The translations under genes and the position numbers were made by a program. Positions 24,901 to 37,738 of a stretch of DNA of 64,000 bases are shown here, piece by piece. Numbering within the stretch: the first letter of the stretch is position 1; each line of letters opens with the position of its first letter. The stretch comes from Acanthochlamys bracteata. Its lineage: Eukaryota > Streptophyta > Magnoliopsida > Pandanales > Velloziaceae. The stretch covers positions 62,001 through 126,000 of the forward strand of contig CM034140.1 in NCBI GenBank assembly GCA_019914995.1. Direction: 5' to 3'. Below the pieces are notes generated by a model. It saw nothing but the letters and a program-made list of their open reading frames with translations, had not been told where the DNA came from and searched no databases.

Positions 24901-26554
24901 CATATACCTGAAACATTTGACCACCTATATAGCTCTGAAAATTCTAAAACTTCCAGCACTTTCCAAATACAAATAAGAAAGAAGATTGCCTTGTCACATT
25001 TGCAAAGCGCCGCACACTCAGCTTCTGCTTCAGAAGGTGCCTAAGTGTAAAGCACAGAAACCAGAAGTACTTCACATAATATAAACTATGCAAATGGTTA
25101 CTGATTTTACATTATAAAAATGGTGCACCAGAAAGCCAACAATAGTCACTTTTATAAGCGCCATGGTAAACTACCCATCCTACAGAACCATAGCAGGAGA
25201 GAGGAATTGTAGGAAATTATAAACTATAGATCACCTCAACTACAGGCACACCCATCAATCTCAGTAGTCGTTTGCAATCTTCGTAGTGCTGCTTTGATAC
25301 CTAAAGTAGATAAATAGAACAAAGATCACCATCAAAGTACTAAAAACACAATTTCAATTCTAAATTATCCAGAATAACCAGCTTATGTGAACATTATAAA
25401 CTTCACCTTAACAGTCCTCTTGCTGAACTTCTCGATTTCATCCTTATCTCCAGCCTGCAAAATTAAGCACACTGCACACTGAGAATCAATGAAAGGAACC
25501 TACACAAGAAGAAAAACATTACAAATAAGTACTTAAATATTATAAGAGAGGCCACTCTGTCTCTATGCCTGAAACAAGCATTACCTCTATTGCAGTGGTT
25601 AAATTTTTCATCGCATCCTCCCTCTTTGAGTATCTTAAGAATAAGAATGTTAACAGATGTTAAGACCCAAATGCCTTTCATATTAGGTTCTCTAAAAAGG
25701 GATATTGAAAAAATTTTCTATCACAGTTGACCTTTTTGCAAGCTCTTGTTTCTTCAAATCAGGTGGCTGACCATCAAAAACATATCTGGCAAGGGCAGAA
25801 GAAAATAAAAATTTCCACTAGCTCATCAAGTACACAGCTACATAAAATACCAGAGGGGGTGTTTGTGAAGAAAGTTACACTGGTTTCATTCCAGCCTCTA
25901 AAAGTCTTATGGTGCGCGTAAACATGCCTTGCAAGTGGCTAAACAGCAAAAGAACAATTTCAAATGAAAAGACTAAGACATAAACGACTTTAGACAAAGA
26001 AACAGTTATGTATGCAGAAGCAGTTTCAACCTGGTGACTTCGCCAGCCTCATTAGTTAGTGTCTCGGTCCCAGTCCTTCCCACAACAATCTACCAATTGA
26101 AAACCAGGAACAAATAAGAATTATTCTTCATGAAAAGCAAATTTTTCAAGAGTTCAAACTAAACAATTGCATTAAAAAGGAAGCGGTTCTTTCACGAGCG
26201 CAGAACATGAAGAGATTTCCCATAATAATCATGGTTCTCAGTCCATTTATTTTGGCATTAAGCGAAATTTTCAAAATCTTGACCAAAAAGAAATAATTAT
26301 GAATTTATGAGGGAAACCACTGACAAGAAACTGGTAGATGCTCATGGAAGCATCAATGGCGATCTTTCTACCGAAATAGCTCTCGAACTTCTGCTCCTTC
26401 ATGGCCCGTGGGGCGTTATCCGCTAGAAGCTTCGTCAAACCCTACAATTCAACCACCATCTAACTTATCACCGCGATCAAATCAAACCAAACAAGCCAAT
26501 TATAATCGAAATCGAAGAACCAAAATGCTGAATCTAACTAACCTTGATTCCCAT
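21967..26554 (-). CDS. FEN1: Flap endonuclease 1 (FEN1)
   Basis: Structure-specific nuclease that removes 5' flaps in Okazaki fragment maturation and base excision repair, in the nucleus. Seventeen short exons: 26554-26543, 26441-26325, 26089-26031, 25938-25879, 25785-25732, 25633-25585, 25454-25407, 25300-25235, 25040-24990, 24907-24788, 24714-24630, 24495-24414, 23686-23578, 23501-23445, 23361-23315, 23247-23196, 22053-21967; 384 residues. Starts MGIK, as in all FEN1 proteins. Metal-binding acidic residues are visible in [43 protein letters not shown] and [18 protein letters not shown]. The basic lysine-rich tail ends TDVKKK. Intron 9 requires a GC donor (ACAAG then GCAATC). The PCNA-binding motif reads QGRLESFK where the usual form is QGRLESFF, so one aromatic residue is missing. 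An E2F-like site lies about 150 bp upstream. Confidence 0.95.
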
Positions 26555-26704
26555 TGCGATTCTTCCAGAATCTGGAGGAGGGAGAGATGAAAAATATAGA
26601 AAGATTTATGAGTTTTAACATTCTTGCGAGAAAACCAATTGATCGAGGGCTCATTCCAGGGCAATTTCGTCATTTAGTAGCTTCTATCTGACTACTAAAT
26701 TAAT

Positions 26705-26713
26705 GGCGGGAAA
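26705..26713 (-). promoter_or_regulatory. E2F-like site upstream of FEN1
   Basis: On the FEN1 strand this reads TTTCCCGCC, matching the E2F consensus TTTSSCGC, about 150 bp before the FEN1 start codon. FEN1 is an S-phase replication gene, and such genes are commonly E2F targets in plants. The function here is inferred from motif and gene identity only. Confidence 0.5.
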
Positions 26714-26878
26714 GTTAAGGACCTAAAAATTGAGAGACATAATATTAATAGTCGTAAATTGCAAAATATAGTTCGACTTTGGAGTACCTCAAAAACGAAG
26801 TAATGATGCTATTTAATATTTATTGCTTATTCATCCGCCCACGTAACTAACTCGAGATCCTTCCCGTTTCTTTCTTTC

Positions 26879-29716
26879 ATGGCGCCGGCGATACAGGAAC
26901 TCCGGCGAGTCGCCTACGGTGCCTCCCTCGTTGCCCGTTGAGGAAGAAAAGACGCGTAACGCACGTGCCTCCCCTGCTGCGTCGCATGCAGGCGGCTTTG
27001 AATCTCACTTCGCTCAAGCTCTTAAGAACCTTGTCGTTACCGCCACCTACTTCGCCGAAATCACCAGCGGAAAAACCCGCCAAGTCACCCCTCCTCGACC
27101 CGTTAATAGCTCATCCTCTTCTTCTTCATCTGTTGTCTATTTTCACTCCGACCTGTTAAGCGGACAAACAGAATCCATTGCCAGACCGTTCGGGACACCA
27201 GTATCACTTCCGCTGCCGCCTTAGGTACCGATCTGAAACGTTCATTGTGGTGAAGGAAACGGGTTCGGGTGGGGCGACTAGTGCGATGTCCAATCTGGTA
27301 CCTGATGGTGATTAAGAAGGTGGTGGATGGTGGCGTTGGGGCAGCCGATTCGGTTGCTCCGTAAAGTGGCGACGGCAGAAGGATAGGAGTTCCTTCAACG
27401 CCTTTTGGGAGAGCTCTAGGGTGAGTTCTTGGCGAAAACAAGAAAACATTTTTTTCAGGAATTTTGCATTTGGCATTTGGTATGCTTTGGCATTTTGAAT
27501 TTAGGCACCATGTTTCTATTGTTTCGATCATTGCTTTGTTTAACATTAGATTGTTATTTGTGATTGTTTTGCATTTTAATTTCATGAAAGTGTGGTTGAA
27601 ATTTTCTAATGTAGAGTATGTTAAAGTTCATGCTCTGAATATCATACAACTGGCTAGACAAGTTTTAGATATAAGTCAAATAATCAAGGGGAAAAAGTAT
27701 TCTTTGCTATATACAACTGCATACCCCTTTGGAATGCTTCTTTCTGTTTGTTGTGCTTCAGATTTTTGCAGAATAAATTATATAGTTGTTGTGAAAATAA
27801 GATTTTTCTCTTCAAATTTAGCATATTCACCTGCTTTCCTTAAGATTTCTAGGCTAGGAGCTGGGCATGCATGGTGAATACTTCAGGAAATGGCTAGGAG
27901 AATTGCTTTTGGTATGCCCAAGTCAGATGGCAAGCAATCAATCCATTCACCATCTTGTCTGAGAAAATTGCAGAACATCTTGCGCTTGCTTTGTGTAGTA
28001 TGCATGGGGCAGCGCTCAAGTTGGGTAAAAAACAAATCTGACGCTGAGCATTCAAGATGAATCTTTTGTACCACCGCTGGTAGTAACCCTAAATCTGTAT
28101 TGTGCTGTTGTTTTCTGCAAGACAGTTGGCTGTTTCCTAGTAACCAATTTTGCATCATCTCTATTCATGCATAGATTTTGGTCAGATGTAATGCCAAGCA
28201 GCTTGCTTGATACTGTTTGGATGCTGAACTGAGCACTGATTGGTCGCCAAAGCTGAGAAGTTCCATTTTGAACCACTTGCAGCTGCAAGTATAGACCTAT
28301 TTGACCACAGGTGTAAGAATATTTTAACAGGAAGGTCTGGCTAAGGTTTTACATTGTTGTCTAACCTTTTGTGAAACATTCATCTGAAAAACTACTTCTT
28401 GAATTCAATTCAGGTCCATTGTGATGTACTCAAGGATGGTGTGGAGGTTGCATGAAAATACAATATCCTGGTGTGGCTGACGGCATTGACAGTGACAATG
28501 AGAACTGTGCACCGGCTTCTTGATTACACGAATGTTATTCGAAAAGGCGTTTTCCTTTGGAGAGCTATAAAGGTAGGTAACATATGATATCACTTTATAG
28601 CATTAGTTTGATCGAGTGGCACTTAAGTACATTGTTCTCATCTCTGAACATGTAGTTCTGATATTATTATCTATACTCCCAAAAGGACGTTGTTCCTTAT
28701 GAACTGAACCATGCCTTTTCAGACTTATAACAAAGTATTTATATATAAGTACCCAGTGATAGTGTGCATGTTTCTTTCCAGGCATCTCCTGGTAAAGTTC
28801 AGCATTTCATTTAATGCAGTGCTTACCATCTTGAACAAATGGTAGAATGCTTTTTACTGTGTCCTCATAGCTCCCATCCATGCTTTGAAGTGCTTTTCAT
28901 GGTATTCTTATTGACTCAATATTCTAGTACTCAAATTTTGGTTCTACTTACAACTGAAACATTAATTTAGCATCTACGTTTTGCCTTAAACTTTTGATGG
29001 ATTCTTGCATCACGATGCCACTTCAACTACAACCGCTATTGGTTACATTTTTTCTGTTTTTGCTGCTCCTTGACATTTAAATTCCTGTTTCACACATAAC
29101 CTTTTATCAGGTTGCGAAAGAAGAATTGTAACGTGAATGTGACTACGTATTAGAAGCTACAACTCAGAAGCGATTCGGTGAGCTTTTGAGTAATTCAGAA
29201 AGTTTCCATGTTCCATTGGTTATTGATGAAGTATCAAACAAGAGTTTAATAACAGAGCTGATTGCAGGTTTGCTTTTTTTTGGCAGTTAAGGTTCTATTA
29301 TGAATTTTGTGAGCCTAAAAAGGGAAACTCACATGCTTAAGAAAGTTCTAGATCCTTGCTATAAATTCAGATTAATATACGTGATTCTATTGATAGATTA
29401 GAACGACATGCAGCAAATAGACTTTAACTGAAGTGACAATTAAGTAGAACTTTTATATCTTGTTTTATTGACTATCTAAAAACATTAAATTGTAATGTCA
29501 CATTTTGCAAAAGCCCTGAACAAGCATTCATGCCTTATACTCTTGTGTAAATTTGTGTATAGAGGACATGCTGTTTTCCTTTCTTGAGTGTAACCATTAA
29601 ATTCGGGAATTCCATTAGACAAAGTGGTAAAGCTGAATCAGGAGATTTGTAACTATGTTGGCCAGAAATTTCTTAGGCCGACTCTTAAGGAGTTATTTGT
29701 GGTCCGGTTCATGCAG
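26879..29716 (+). pseudogene. ABC1/COQ8 (ADCK3)-type kinase pseudogene, 3' part missing
   Basis: Plus-strand pieces match the mitochondrial ABC1K/COQ8 family in order. These are an N-terminal piece from ATG 26879 (MAPAIQELRRVAYGASLVAR) that runs into a stop; FAQALKNLVV in another frame; EKIAEHLALALCSMHGAALK near 27960-28022; LKDGVEV and QYPGVADGIDSD near 28430-28490; ECDYVLEATTQKRFGELL near 29140-29180; and [20 protein letters not shown] up to 29716. Breaks include a TAA inside VAKEEL-RECDY (about 29130), a one-base loss before KIQYPGV that disrupts the ATP-lysine region, and another frameshift after GIDSD. Exons for the DFG metal-binding part are absent downstream. In other plants this family supports coenzyme Q synthesis. 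It lies head to head with FEN1, about 325 bp apart. Confidence 0.85.
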
Positions 29717-31190
29717 GTAGCTTAACTTGAATATTCTTGATAGTTTTAGTTGGTTAGTCAAATTTTCTTTCCTTTATCATTTTCCTTTGTCGTAAATCAT
29801 CTAACAGCTCCAAGGCTTGCCTTTTGTCTTTCATTTTCTTTTCCATGTATAGACCAGTGTCGGTGTTGTTTGATGTAAACAGGAGTATTAATCCTTACAG
29901 AAAAAAAAAAAAAAAAAGCATACAGTTGCTAACATTTGCTACTAAAATAGGTCGACTCTGTTCTTGATATTGTCTGTATTGCAGGCTGGAATTCTTTTTT
30001 ATTTCATTCGATCGTGATGTTGGCGGAAAGATTCTTTCATTCCCATTGGTTTTGGTTATCGCAGAAAAGATTTGCCAATAGACGAGTGAGTGCATCATAT
30101 ATAGACCTTTGATGAAGTAAAAGAATCTTAATAATGCCGCCGGCATGCGTGACAACAAAAAGAAAAAGCAAAACCAACAGAAACCAATAGATTAAATGAA
30201 TGACGGGGATGCACTATTTGATTGCCTGCCTATCGTCTGTATATTGCTGTTGTAAATTTTAATTTCTTCATGTATAGAGAACAAAAAAGGGTTTTTTTTG
30301 GGTCAGCAAAGACTCATGAGTGACGCAGATAAGCCGACAGCTGCGAAAAAAAAGGGAAAAAAAAAAAGGGAGAAAGACCTGCTACACTACAGTGTGGGAA
30401 AAAAAAAAAAAAAAAAAAAAAAAAAGCATTTCTAAAGACTGAAATGAATGAAAGCTCAGTAATCTCCTTATATTCAAGTATACAAACAAGCTCGTCTTAG
30501 GTAGCTAGCAAACTTTAAAATCTGAATTTCCTTGATGCTGACAAAGATCGAAAAAAGTCGATAAACCTTTCTTTTTTTCTTTCCACTTTAAACTTTAATG
30601 GCAGTGAATTAAAATCATAATAATATGCAAATAAAGGAAAAAAAGAATATAAGCTAGCTAGCGAAAAAAGGCAGAGGGCAATAGGGTGACTCAATGAATT
30701 AGCTTTTAAAACTATTCTCCTCCATTAAATCTCTCTCTCTTTCTCTCTAGACACTAACAAGATACGCTCATCGCAAATTCATTCATCCACTTGATCATCA
30801 CCAACCAATCGACAAAATGAAGGTCGAGATCGACTCTACTCATCATGATTAACTTCTTTCGATCTTTTCGAATTCAGTTTTCCTATGTACACACACCAAT
30901 TCAACTAAGCTCTATTATACAGCCAACACACAATGGAATCGAAACCAAGAACAACAAAAAGAAGAATGTCAGCTGCAGTTAGTTGACAAGAGCCAAAAAC
31001 AGATTAAAAAAAAACATAACAAATTAAGTTTTTAGTATCGCGATTTGTGCGAGGAACTAATATCTGATGCGATGAGGTTGGGATTCAAATTGCTGTTTAC
31101 GTCGATCATCATCTGATAACTGGTCTCTTGTTCGCCATCACTGACTGCTCTTTGGATTCCTAAAATGGCTTCAGATGATGAACTTTGCAA
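29717..31190. other. Spacer with poly-A runs; 3' flank of the MYB gene
   Basis: No coding exon recognised. Poly-A tracts occur near 29900-29917, 30343-30368 and 30403-30425. The part from about 30700 to 31190 lies just downstream of the MYB stop and should contain its 3' UTR. Confidence 0.35.
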
Positions 31191-32360
31191 CTATTCGCAC
31201 CACTTAAGATCGCCTTCGAAGGAAAGCTGCTGGTTACGATCTCTCTCTGGCACCAAGTCTAGCCACTGAAGAAGACCGTTATCCAAAACTGAAGAAGAGC
31301 TCTGGCTCTGCAGTTGATCAAGACTACCGCTATCGAAAGCTGCGGATACATTTGCATTGGTCGGCTGAGGAAAAGAATTTACATTTAAATTGGTGGTAGT
31401 TGTTGGAAGAATTGGATCAGTGCTGTAGTCGTTTGAAGTAATGTTGTCATTGAACCAGCTAAACAAGTGCGGATTGTAGCAGTTCATCAGCTGATCAGGT
31501 ACAGCAGAAGAAGAAGAAGACGATGGATAGCTGCTGCCTTGGTTATCAGTACTCCCCATGAATCTCTCTGCTGCAAACATCTCATTGCGTGCAGCTGCTG
31601 CTGCTGAACTGGTTATAGTCACGGAAGAACCGTCCACTGTATAGGTGTCAATGGAAGATGCGGGTTCAGAAGCATCAGCGGTAGTAATAGCATTGCTGTT
31701 GTTGATTCCGCCGGAGCACGATGATGCTTTGATGTTGATTGCGATCACCATGTCTTGCTCTGATGTTGATTCCGCAAGAGGTTTGTGAGTGTTGGGGTCA
31801 ATTCCTCTCTGCCTCAGCTTCTTCTTGATGCATGAATTCCACAGATTCTTTATCTCATTGTCTGTTCTTCCTGGTAGTTGCGCAGCAATCTGAGACCACC
31901 TGATCGATGCATCACGTTCAATTCAAATGATGAATTACAATTAGATTCACTACAGGGAGAGAATTGTGCAGAACAAAAAATTGTAGTAGAAGCAGTAGTG
32001 CGTAGTAACCTGTTGCCAAGAGTTGCATGAAGTTCGACGATGAGGTCTTCTTCCTCCTGAGAGAATGTGCCTCTCTTGAGGTCAGGTCTGAGATAGTTTA
32101 TCCATCTTAGCCTACAGCTCTTCCCGCACCTCTGCAGATCTGTTCATCATCTCAACCACAATCATAAAAACAGTTTAACTGCGATACAGGATTGTTTGTT
32201 TGTAAGAAATGGTTGATATATATATACCTGCTAGTTTGGGAACAGAGCTCCAGCAGCCATGGCCGTACTGCTGAATGTGTTTGAGGAGCTTCTCATCTTC
32301 TTCAGGAGACCAGAGACCTTTTCTCAACTTCTGCTTGTAGCAGCAGGAATGCCTCCCCAT
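31191..32360 (-). CDS. MYB61-like: R2R3-MYB transcription factor, MYB61/MYB50/MYB55/MYB86 subgroup
   Basis: DNA-binding transcription factor acting in the nucleus; this subgroup is linked to secondary wall, stomatal and carbon-allocation control. Three exons (32360-32228, 32139-32010, 31899-31191) give 323 residues. Repeat R2 begins [20 protein letters not shown], repeat R3 contains [20 protein letters not shown], and the subgroup signature [17 protein letters not shown] follows. The C-terminal part is serine- and asparagine-rich, with a tryptophan motif ([11 protein letters not shown]) and the end FEGDLKWCE, both usual for this subgroup. At the exon 1-2 junction the split codon yields Asp ([12 protein letters not shown]), where Gly is the common residue. 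No other break. The exact orthologue within the subgroup is uncertain. Confidence 0.92.
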
Positions 32361-35300
32361 TTTTGGTTCTAATTCCAATTGCAAGCAGAGCAATGTTACC
32401 AAGTAATAATAATGCTTGCTTCCCAGAGCAAATTAATTAAGCTCTTCTTCGCAAGCTTCCTATAATGCTGCTGCTGCTTCTCTGCTTTCTGCTCTAATAA
32501 TTAATAATGAGGAGAAGAAAGAGAAGGGAGTCGAAGGAAATAGAGCACTGGGTAACCTTATTATAGCCTAACCTAGCCAGACCCGAATATTTCTTCTACT
32601 GCATATATCATATATACATGACAAAGACAGAAATAAAAAGAAAAGTAACTCTTCTTCTTCTGATACTGACACCAGTAAAAAATATTTTATTTTATTTTTT
32701 GTTTTTCAACAACCACCGAAGGAGTCCCATGGGATTACAACGTGGAGGTGCTTCATCAATCATCATAAGTACTAGGAGTAAGTAGAAACACAGAGAAGCA
32801 ATCATCGATCACATTGACATTAGACCGAGTGCGTCACTGTCTGCTGCTAACATTCTATGCTAAGAAAGAAAATCAAAGCCGAAGCAAGAAAGAGTGTTGT
32901 AACTACTAGTTGTTTTATGTTTTTTTCCTTATCCTGGTGCTGTTGGAGTTGGGAATTCCGAGACAGATTGTGATGATGATTATCATCGTCATAATTTTTC
33001 GTTACTTTTCTTTGTGTCAGAGCGGAACAGCTGCACCAGCTGAGCAGAATTCCTTTTAAATAAGATCCACCCGCATCAGGGAAGACATGACAGCTTTATT
33101 ATATGTATGCATGGTGGTATGGGAACATCTCATCTCATCAGGGAACAAAAAAACTCAGCTCAATTCTTAGCGAGTCAGTAACATACGCGCAAACACGAAC
33201 ACTGAAGGATAACTATTAATTTATATTACATAGACCATTTTTAACACTATTTTGAAAGCCAAACCTTTTGTATCCATATAAAATAGAAAGGCTGCTTACT
33301 AGAAAGATGTATGCATTATTCTGTCGGTGTGATTTTGGTAAACATCATAATAAATGTTAACGATGAAAGTCGTTGATTATTAATTTTTGGGTCTCCATCA
33401 ATCAACGATTATTAAGACTGTACAGTCCGTGACTCTGGTGCATCTAATCATCCCTCTCATTACTAAAAGAACCAATATATAATATTTTTTTTATCAATGA
33501 ATACCTCAAGAGAAAATTTACATTATCATTCTCGCCATGTTTTTTAAGTGTAGAATTTAAGATTATTAAAAAAAAAAAAAGAAAATTCAATCACAGCGGG
33601 TCCTAAATCATTATAATTTCCATTCTTCAAATCTTCGCTGTTTCCTGCTTATAATTCTAAGAAGGAAAATATCATTCAATTAAAAACCCAAAATTTTGTT
33701 TTCCAGATAAATTATTCTTCTCCTACCAAAAAGAAAATAGCTGTCCGTCACAATTATCATTAATGAAATTAAAAAGGAAACACATCACGAAACAAAAGCA
33801 TAGAGGAAGAAATATAATAGTCCCCGAGTAACCAAAAATGGGCCTACAGTTATAAGGGCCCACCACTAACGGCAATATTAGAGGACAGCGATCCCACTAT
33901 AGCACGGTCCAGAAAGATATTAGGCTACAGTTAAAGCCCACTAACAACACAACAGTAACGACGGAACAATTAATCAAATGAGCCGTCGGTTTATACGTTG
34001 TGTCGCACGTGGCGTTTCGAAGCTTCCTTTTCCCCTTTTCTGGGCTGCCGCCGCGGGATCACAGCACGCGTGTGTTTTGTGGGCCCGTTATTCGTTACCG
34101 AACGCATGAGAACCGTGTATTTCTTTCTCCCACTTTCTATTAGGCGTTTCAAATATAAGTTTTGTAAAAATAAAAAATAAAAATAAAAAATAAAATAGAA
34201 GTAAAATTCAGTATTTTTATTTTAATATATTTTAAAAGTATGTTAAAAATTAAAAAATATAGTTGTATTAAAAAGTATGCAAATAAAAAAATTGAAACTA
34301 AAATTCTACAAATAAAAATAAAATTTTTGAGTTCTTCATATAATTGAAATATATAAACAATTCAAAATTCAAATTTTAATAAAAAAAAATAAAATTATGA
34401 ATATTTAAAACGCACCCTTAATAACATTCTATTTGGGCCGATGGACCATCGTATTAGAAGCCTTCTATTATTTTTGTGAGGTGGGGTTCCAATGGCGGTG
34501 CCTGTTATGTTATTATTGTTTGAATATATATATTGCTTTATTAGCTCGATTAATTATTTTTTTTGAGCTACCTATTTTATGAGGTAAGGCTTATTATTTA
34601 TATCAAAATGTATAACTATATGTCATGTATAACTACACAAATTCAAAATGTCATGTATAACTATATCAGTATATATATGCGAAATCATATTTTCTCTGGC
34701 GTGCTTATTACTTAATATAATATCATTAATTAGATGCTCCGCTTCAAGTATTATCAGTTATAGTCATTATTAATTGTTAGCGGCAATGAATTGCGATAAC
34801 AGTTATTAGCTAGTGAAGAAGAATTGATTTAATTTCACAGATACTTTGAGAAGTAAACAAAATAGGATCACATATATGGAGTCTTTAATAATAAAGTACA
34901 ACCTCCTTCCTGAGCGCATGCATGCAGCTTCATCATATATAACACAGCAGGTAGCTAAATACAATGGAATAGCAGTATTATGAAAAAAGCTTCAATTATA
35001 TCTATAAAGAGAAAGATATGAGGTAAATTACATAATAGACTTCATATATATATATTGCATGCTTGACTATATATCATTTGCATCATCTCATTGTTAAGCT
35101 GGGTACTCTGCTGAATGTATATATATATATATATACACATAACCATCATCAATTTTAGATATTTTAAAATCACTATATAGATTAGTAATTTATTAAAATA
35201 TAATAAATTAAATATGTATTTATATTTTAATATCAAAGATCAAAAAAAATAAACTATCATCTAAAAAGCTGAAAAGCTAACGATTAAAAATTTTAAAATA

Positions 35301-35781
35301 TTTTTTATAAAATTGAAGGTCATAAAATTTGAATAATTAATAGGAAGATACAATGATTAATAAGGCGGTGGTTGGCCGCTGCTGCAAAATAGCCAATCTT
35401 GCAGCAACTCAAATGTAGTTACTTAATTTGACTCTCTTGTTCCCAACGCATGCACAAGACCTGCAACATTCAAATTTATTATTTATTATTTTTAAAAAAA
35501 TGTCAAACTAAAAAGCACCTTGACTGCGGTACTATGATACTAGCTTTCCAATTTAAAGGTCCATCTAATAGATCTTCAATTGAAAATCAATTTACAAAAA
35601 CAACAACAGGATCCGATCATAACCAACCAGCCGAAAACTAGTACTGCATGCACAGAAACTCCGCGACTCAAATAAATATATAGCATCCATTTCATTTGCT
35701 ATAATAATGAGAAGAGGAAACTAAACATATAATAAGGAGGGCGCGGAATAATTAATAGGAAAAGAAAGACATATAATTAAC
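32361..35781. other. Long upstream region of the MYB gene
   Basis: A gene-free stretch of about 3.4 kb. The part next to the MYB start is its leader and promoter. It contains the MITE at 34143-34417, a TA microsatellite at about 35118-35135 and many AT-rich runs. No protein-coding frame has recognisable content. Confidence 0.35.
34143..34417. mobile_element. Tourist-like MITE (275 bp)
   Basis: TTA flanks both ends (34140-34142 and 34418-34420). The left end reads GGCGTTTCAAATATAAG; the reverse complement of the right end reads GGGTGCGTTTTAAATATTC, sharing GCGTTTYAAATAT. The interior is AT-rich and non-coding. The TTA duplication fits PIF/Harbinger-derived Tourist MITEs. Confidence 0.55.
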
Positions 35782-36015
35782 TAGCTAGAGATCTCGATGT
35801 TGGGTTCTCGTTGGCGCTTCACCTTCTCGATGAACTCTGCAGCTCTCTTGTTGATATCATCATCATCATCAGCCTCCAACACCTTCTGCTATCACTACTG
35901 CGTTGCTTTCTACCAATTCGCTCGGCGGATTCTCCAATTTCATGATCGCTTCTTCCTTCTCTCCACCCGATTTCTTCATTCTGAACATGGTCAGCAAACA
36001 CTTCTTACCTGCCAT
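35782..36015 (-). pseudogene. Small plant gene split by a frameshift
   Basis: Starting at ATG 36015 the minus strand encodes MAGKKCLLTMFRMKKSGGEK and continues for about 46 residues before a stop. Just before that stop, the next frame opens as KVLEADDDDDINKRAAEF, continues EKVKRQREPNIEISS and stops at 35782. The tail resembles the short KRAxEFI end found in DUF761-type small plant proteins. The break sits near the sequence ATAGCAGAAGG. A 1- or 2-base indel would explain it; I cannot tell mutation from assembly error. If intact, the protein would be about 80 residues. Confidence 0.55.
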
Positions 36016-37738
36016 GTCTTCCTCTAATTTGCTAGCGCGAGCTGCTCGAAATTAACTTGGAAGAATTAAAAGGTTAACAAATTAACGCTTTCTATATATA
36101 TATATATATATACGTAGAGTAGTTCTCTGCGCTCGCAACCTGCAGTAAGCGAAACAGGTGATCAGCGGAATTTATAGCCCAACCTACAGGAAGTGGAAGG
36201 TATTAATGAATTGACTGTTGGGGTGCCTGCAGAAAGGCAATGGAAATTGCTATTAACAGTATGAACATGATGACTGACTTCTTCATTCAAGGAAATAGCT
36301 CCATCCGCATTCCACAATCAATCACGCTAGCGTGTGGAGGGGTCTACGTTTCCGCCGCTGCCGTGCAACTTCTTAAATGCTTATGAGCTAAGCTAGCCCT
36401 TAAAACCTCTCCAATTTTCTTTAATAAACTTTCAATAAGGTCGTTGCGCAATTTCTAACCTGTTACTCAAATTAATTTAAGTGGATCCCCTAGATCGATC
36501 GATCGATCGATCGATCAATTTTTCACTTTACCGTGACAAAAAACATATCTCTATTAGTACGCAAGTTGATGTTTGAATAAGATTTTCAACTTATTTTATT
36601 TCAAGTTTTATTTTATAATTTTAATAAAATTTATATAATATTGTACATAATTTGAAGCGCACACCCACTACGTAGATTGTAGATTATTATCGAGTTGTTT
36701 ATTGAAATTGCTTACAAAAATATTTTTTAAAAAAACTTTCTATTTTCACTGTAACTGCAGATTCAACAATTGCAACTTTTTACTTTATACCCCCAATGAA
36801 ATCAATGAACAAAGTATTGCATAGCTGACTAACTCTAAACATGGACATTTCATCAAATATTGCACAAGTAGTTGCTGTATAAATCCTGGGAAAGAATGTA
36901 AGGTAAGATACGTTAAAACATAAAATGGATTAACTGGGTTTGCAACTTTTTCAAGTTTCGATTATAACACGATAACAGTTAACACCGGTCAAGCAAATGA
37001 TCTATTGGTTTGGTGAATCTTATAATTAATAGTGGCCACGCGTAGCAATTTTGCCTTGGCTGGCTAGTATCTACGAGAAAGAAAAGAATCAATCTCAAAA
37101 TCAAGCAAGTACTCGGTTCAATAATTTATTCTTTATTCAGTTTCCAATCTTTCGAATAAATGAATTAAATGAAACGGTACTTTTATCTGTTTATTAAAAA
37201 AAAGTTTTAAAATAAGTTTTAAACTAAAAAAATAAAAATAAAAATATTAAAAATATTAATTAAAAAATTTGAATGAATATTGCTGGTGTTACTTTCTTAC
37301 GTGGCACCGAGCACGAAATTATTATTTTTATTATTATTATTTTAGATAATTTAAAAGAACTGCAGTAATAAAATTTAATGTTAATAAATATTTTTTAAAA
37401 GAAATATAAAGAAATCTAAATAAGGTAACGGAGTCAATCTGGATCCGGGTCTGAAATTGAGTGCCGCAACAACAACAGCAACAACATATCGCTACTCCTC
37501 GATCTTTCTCAACTCCGGTGACTCCTTTTCTCTTCTTCATTGAATTTCTTGTTTTTCAGATTGATTCGATTAATCAATTCGGTACAAATTTGTTCTTTGT
37601 TTCACTATGATATCAATTTGCGGCTTGGTATCGGGCATAATCAATCAGTAATTTTTTTTTCTTTAATAAAGGAAGGAATTTTGGTTGCAGATTCATCAGA
37701 ACTGGTTGTGGATTGATTGATTGATCAATAGATCAATC
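36016..37738. other. Spacer and SEC63 promoter
   Basis: No coding exon. It contains TA repeats near 36092-36110, a GATC tetranucleotide run at 36493-36516 and an AT-rich patch at 37180-37280. On the plus strand TACGTGGCA (about 37298-37306) is an ACGT-core bZIP-type sequence about 430 bp before the SEC63 start. The SEC63 leader begins somewhere after about 37400. Confidence 0.35.
36493..36516. repeat. GATC tetranucleotide repeat
   Basis: Six consecutive GATC units, read directly. The run is fully self-complementary. Confidence 0.9.

Noticed and set aside
30403..30425. Poly-A run as evidence of a retroposed transcript
   Set aside because: No coding or non-coding RNA similarity found just upstream, and several similar A-runs occur nearby, so it is treated as simple sequence.
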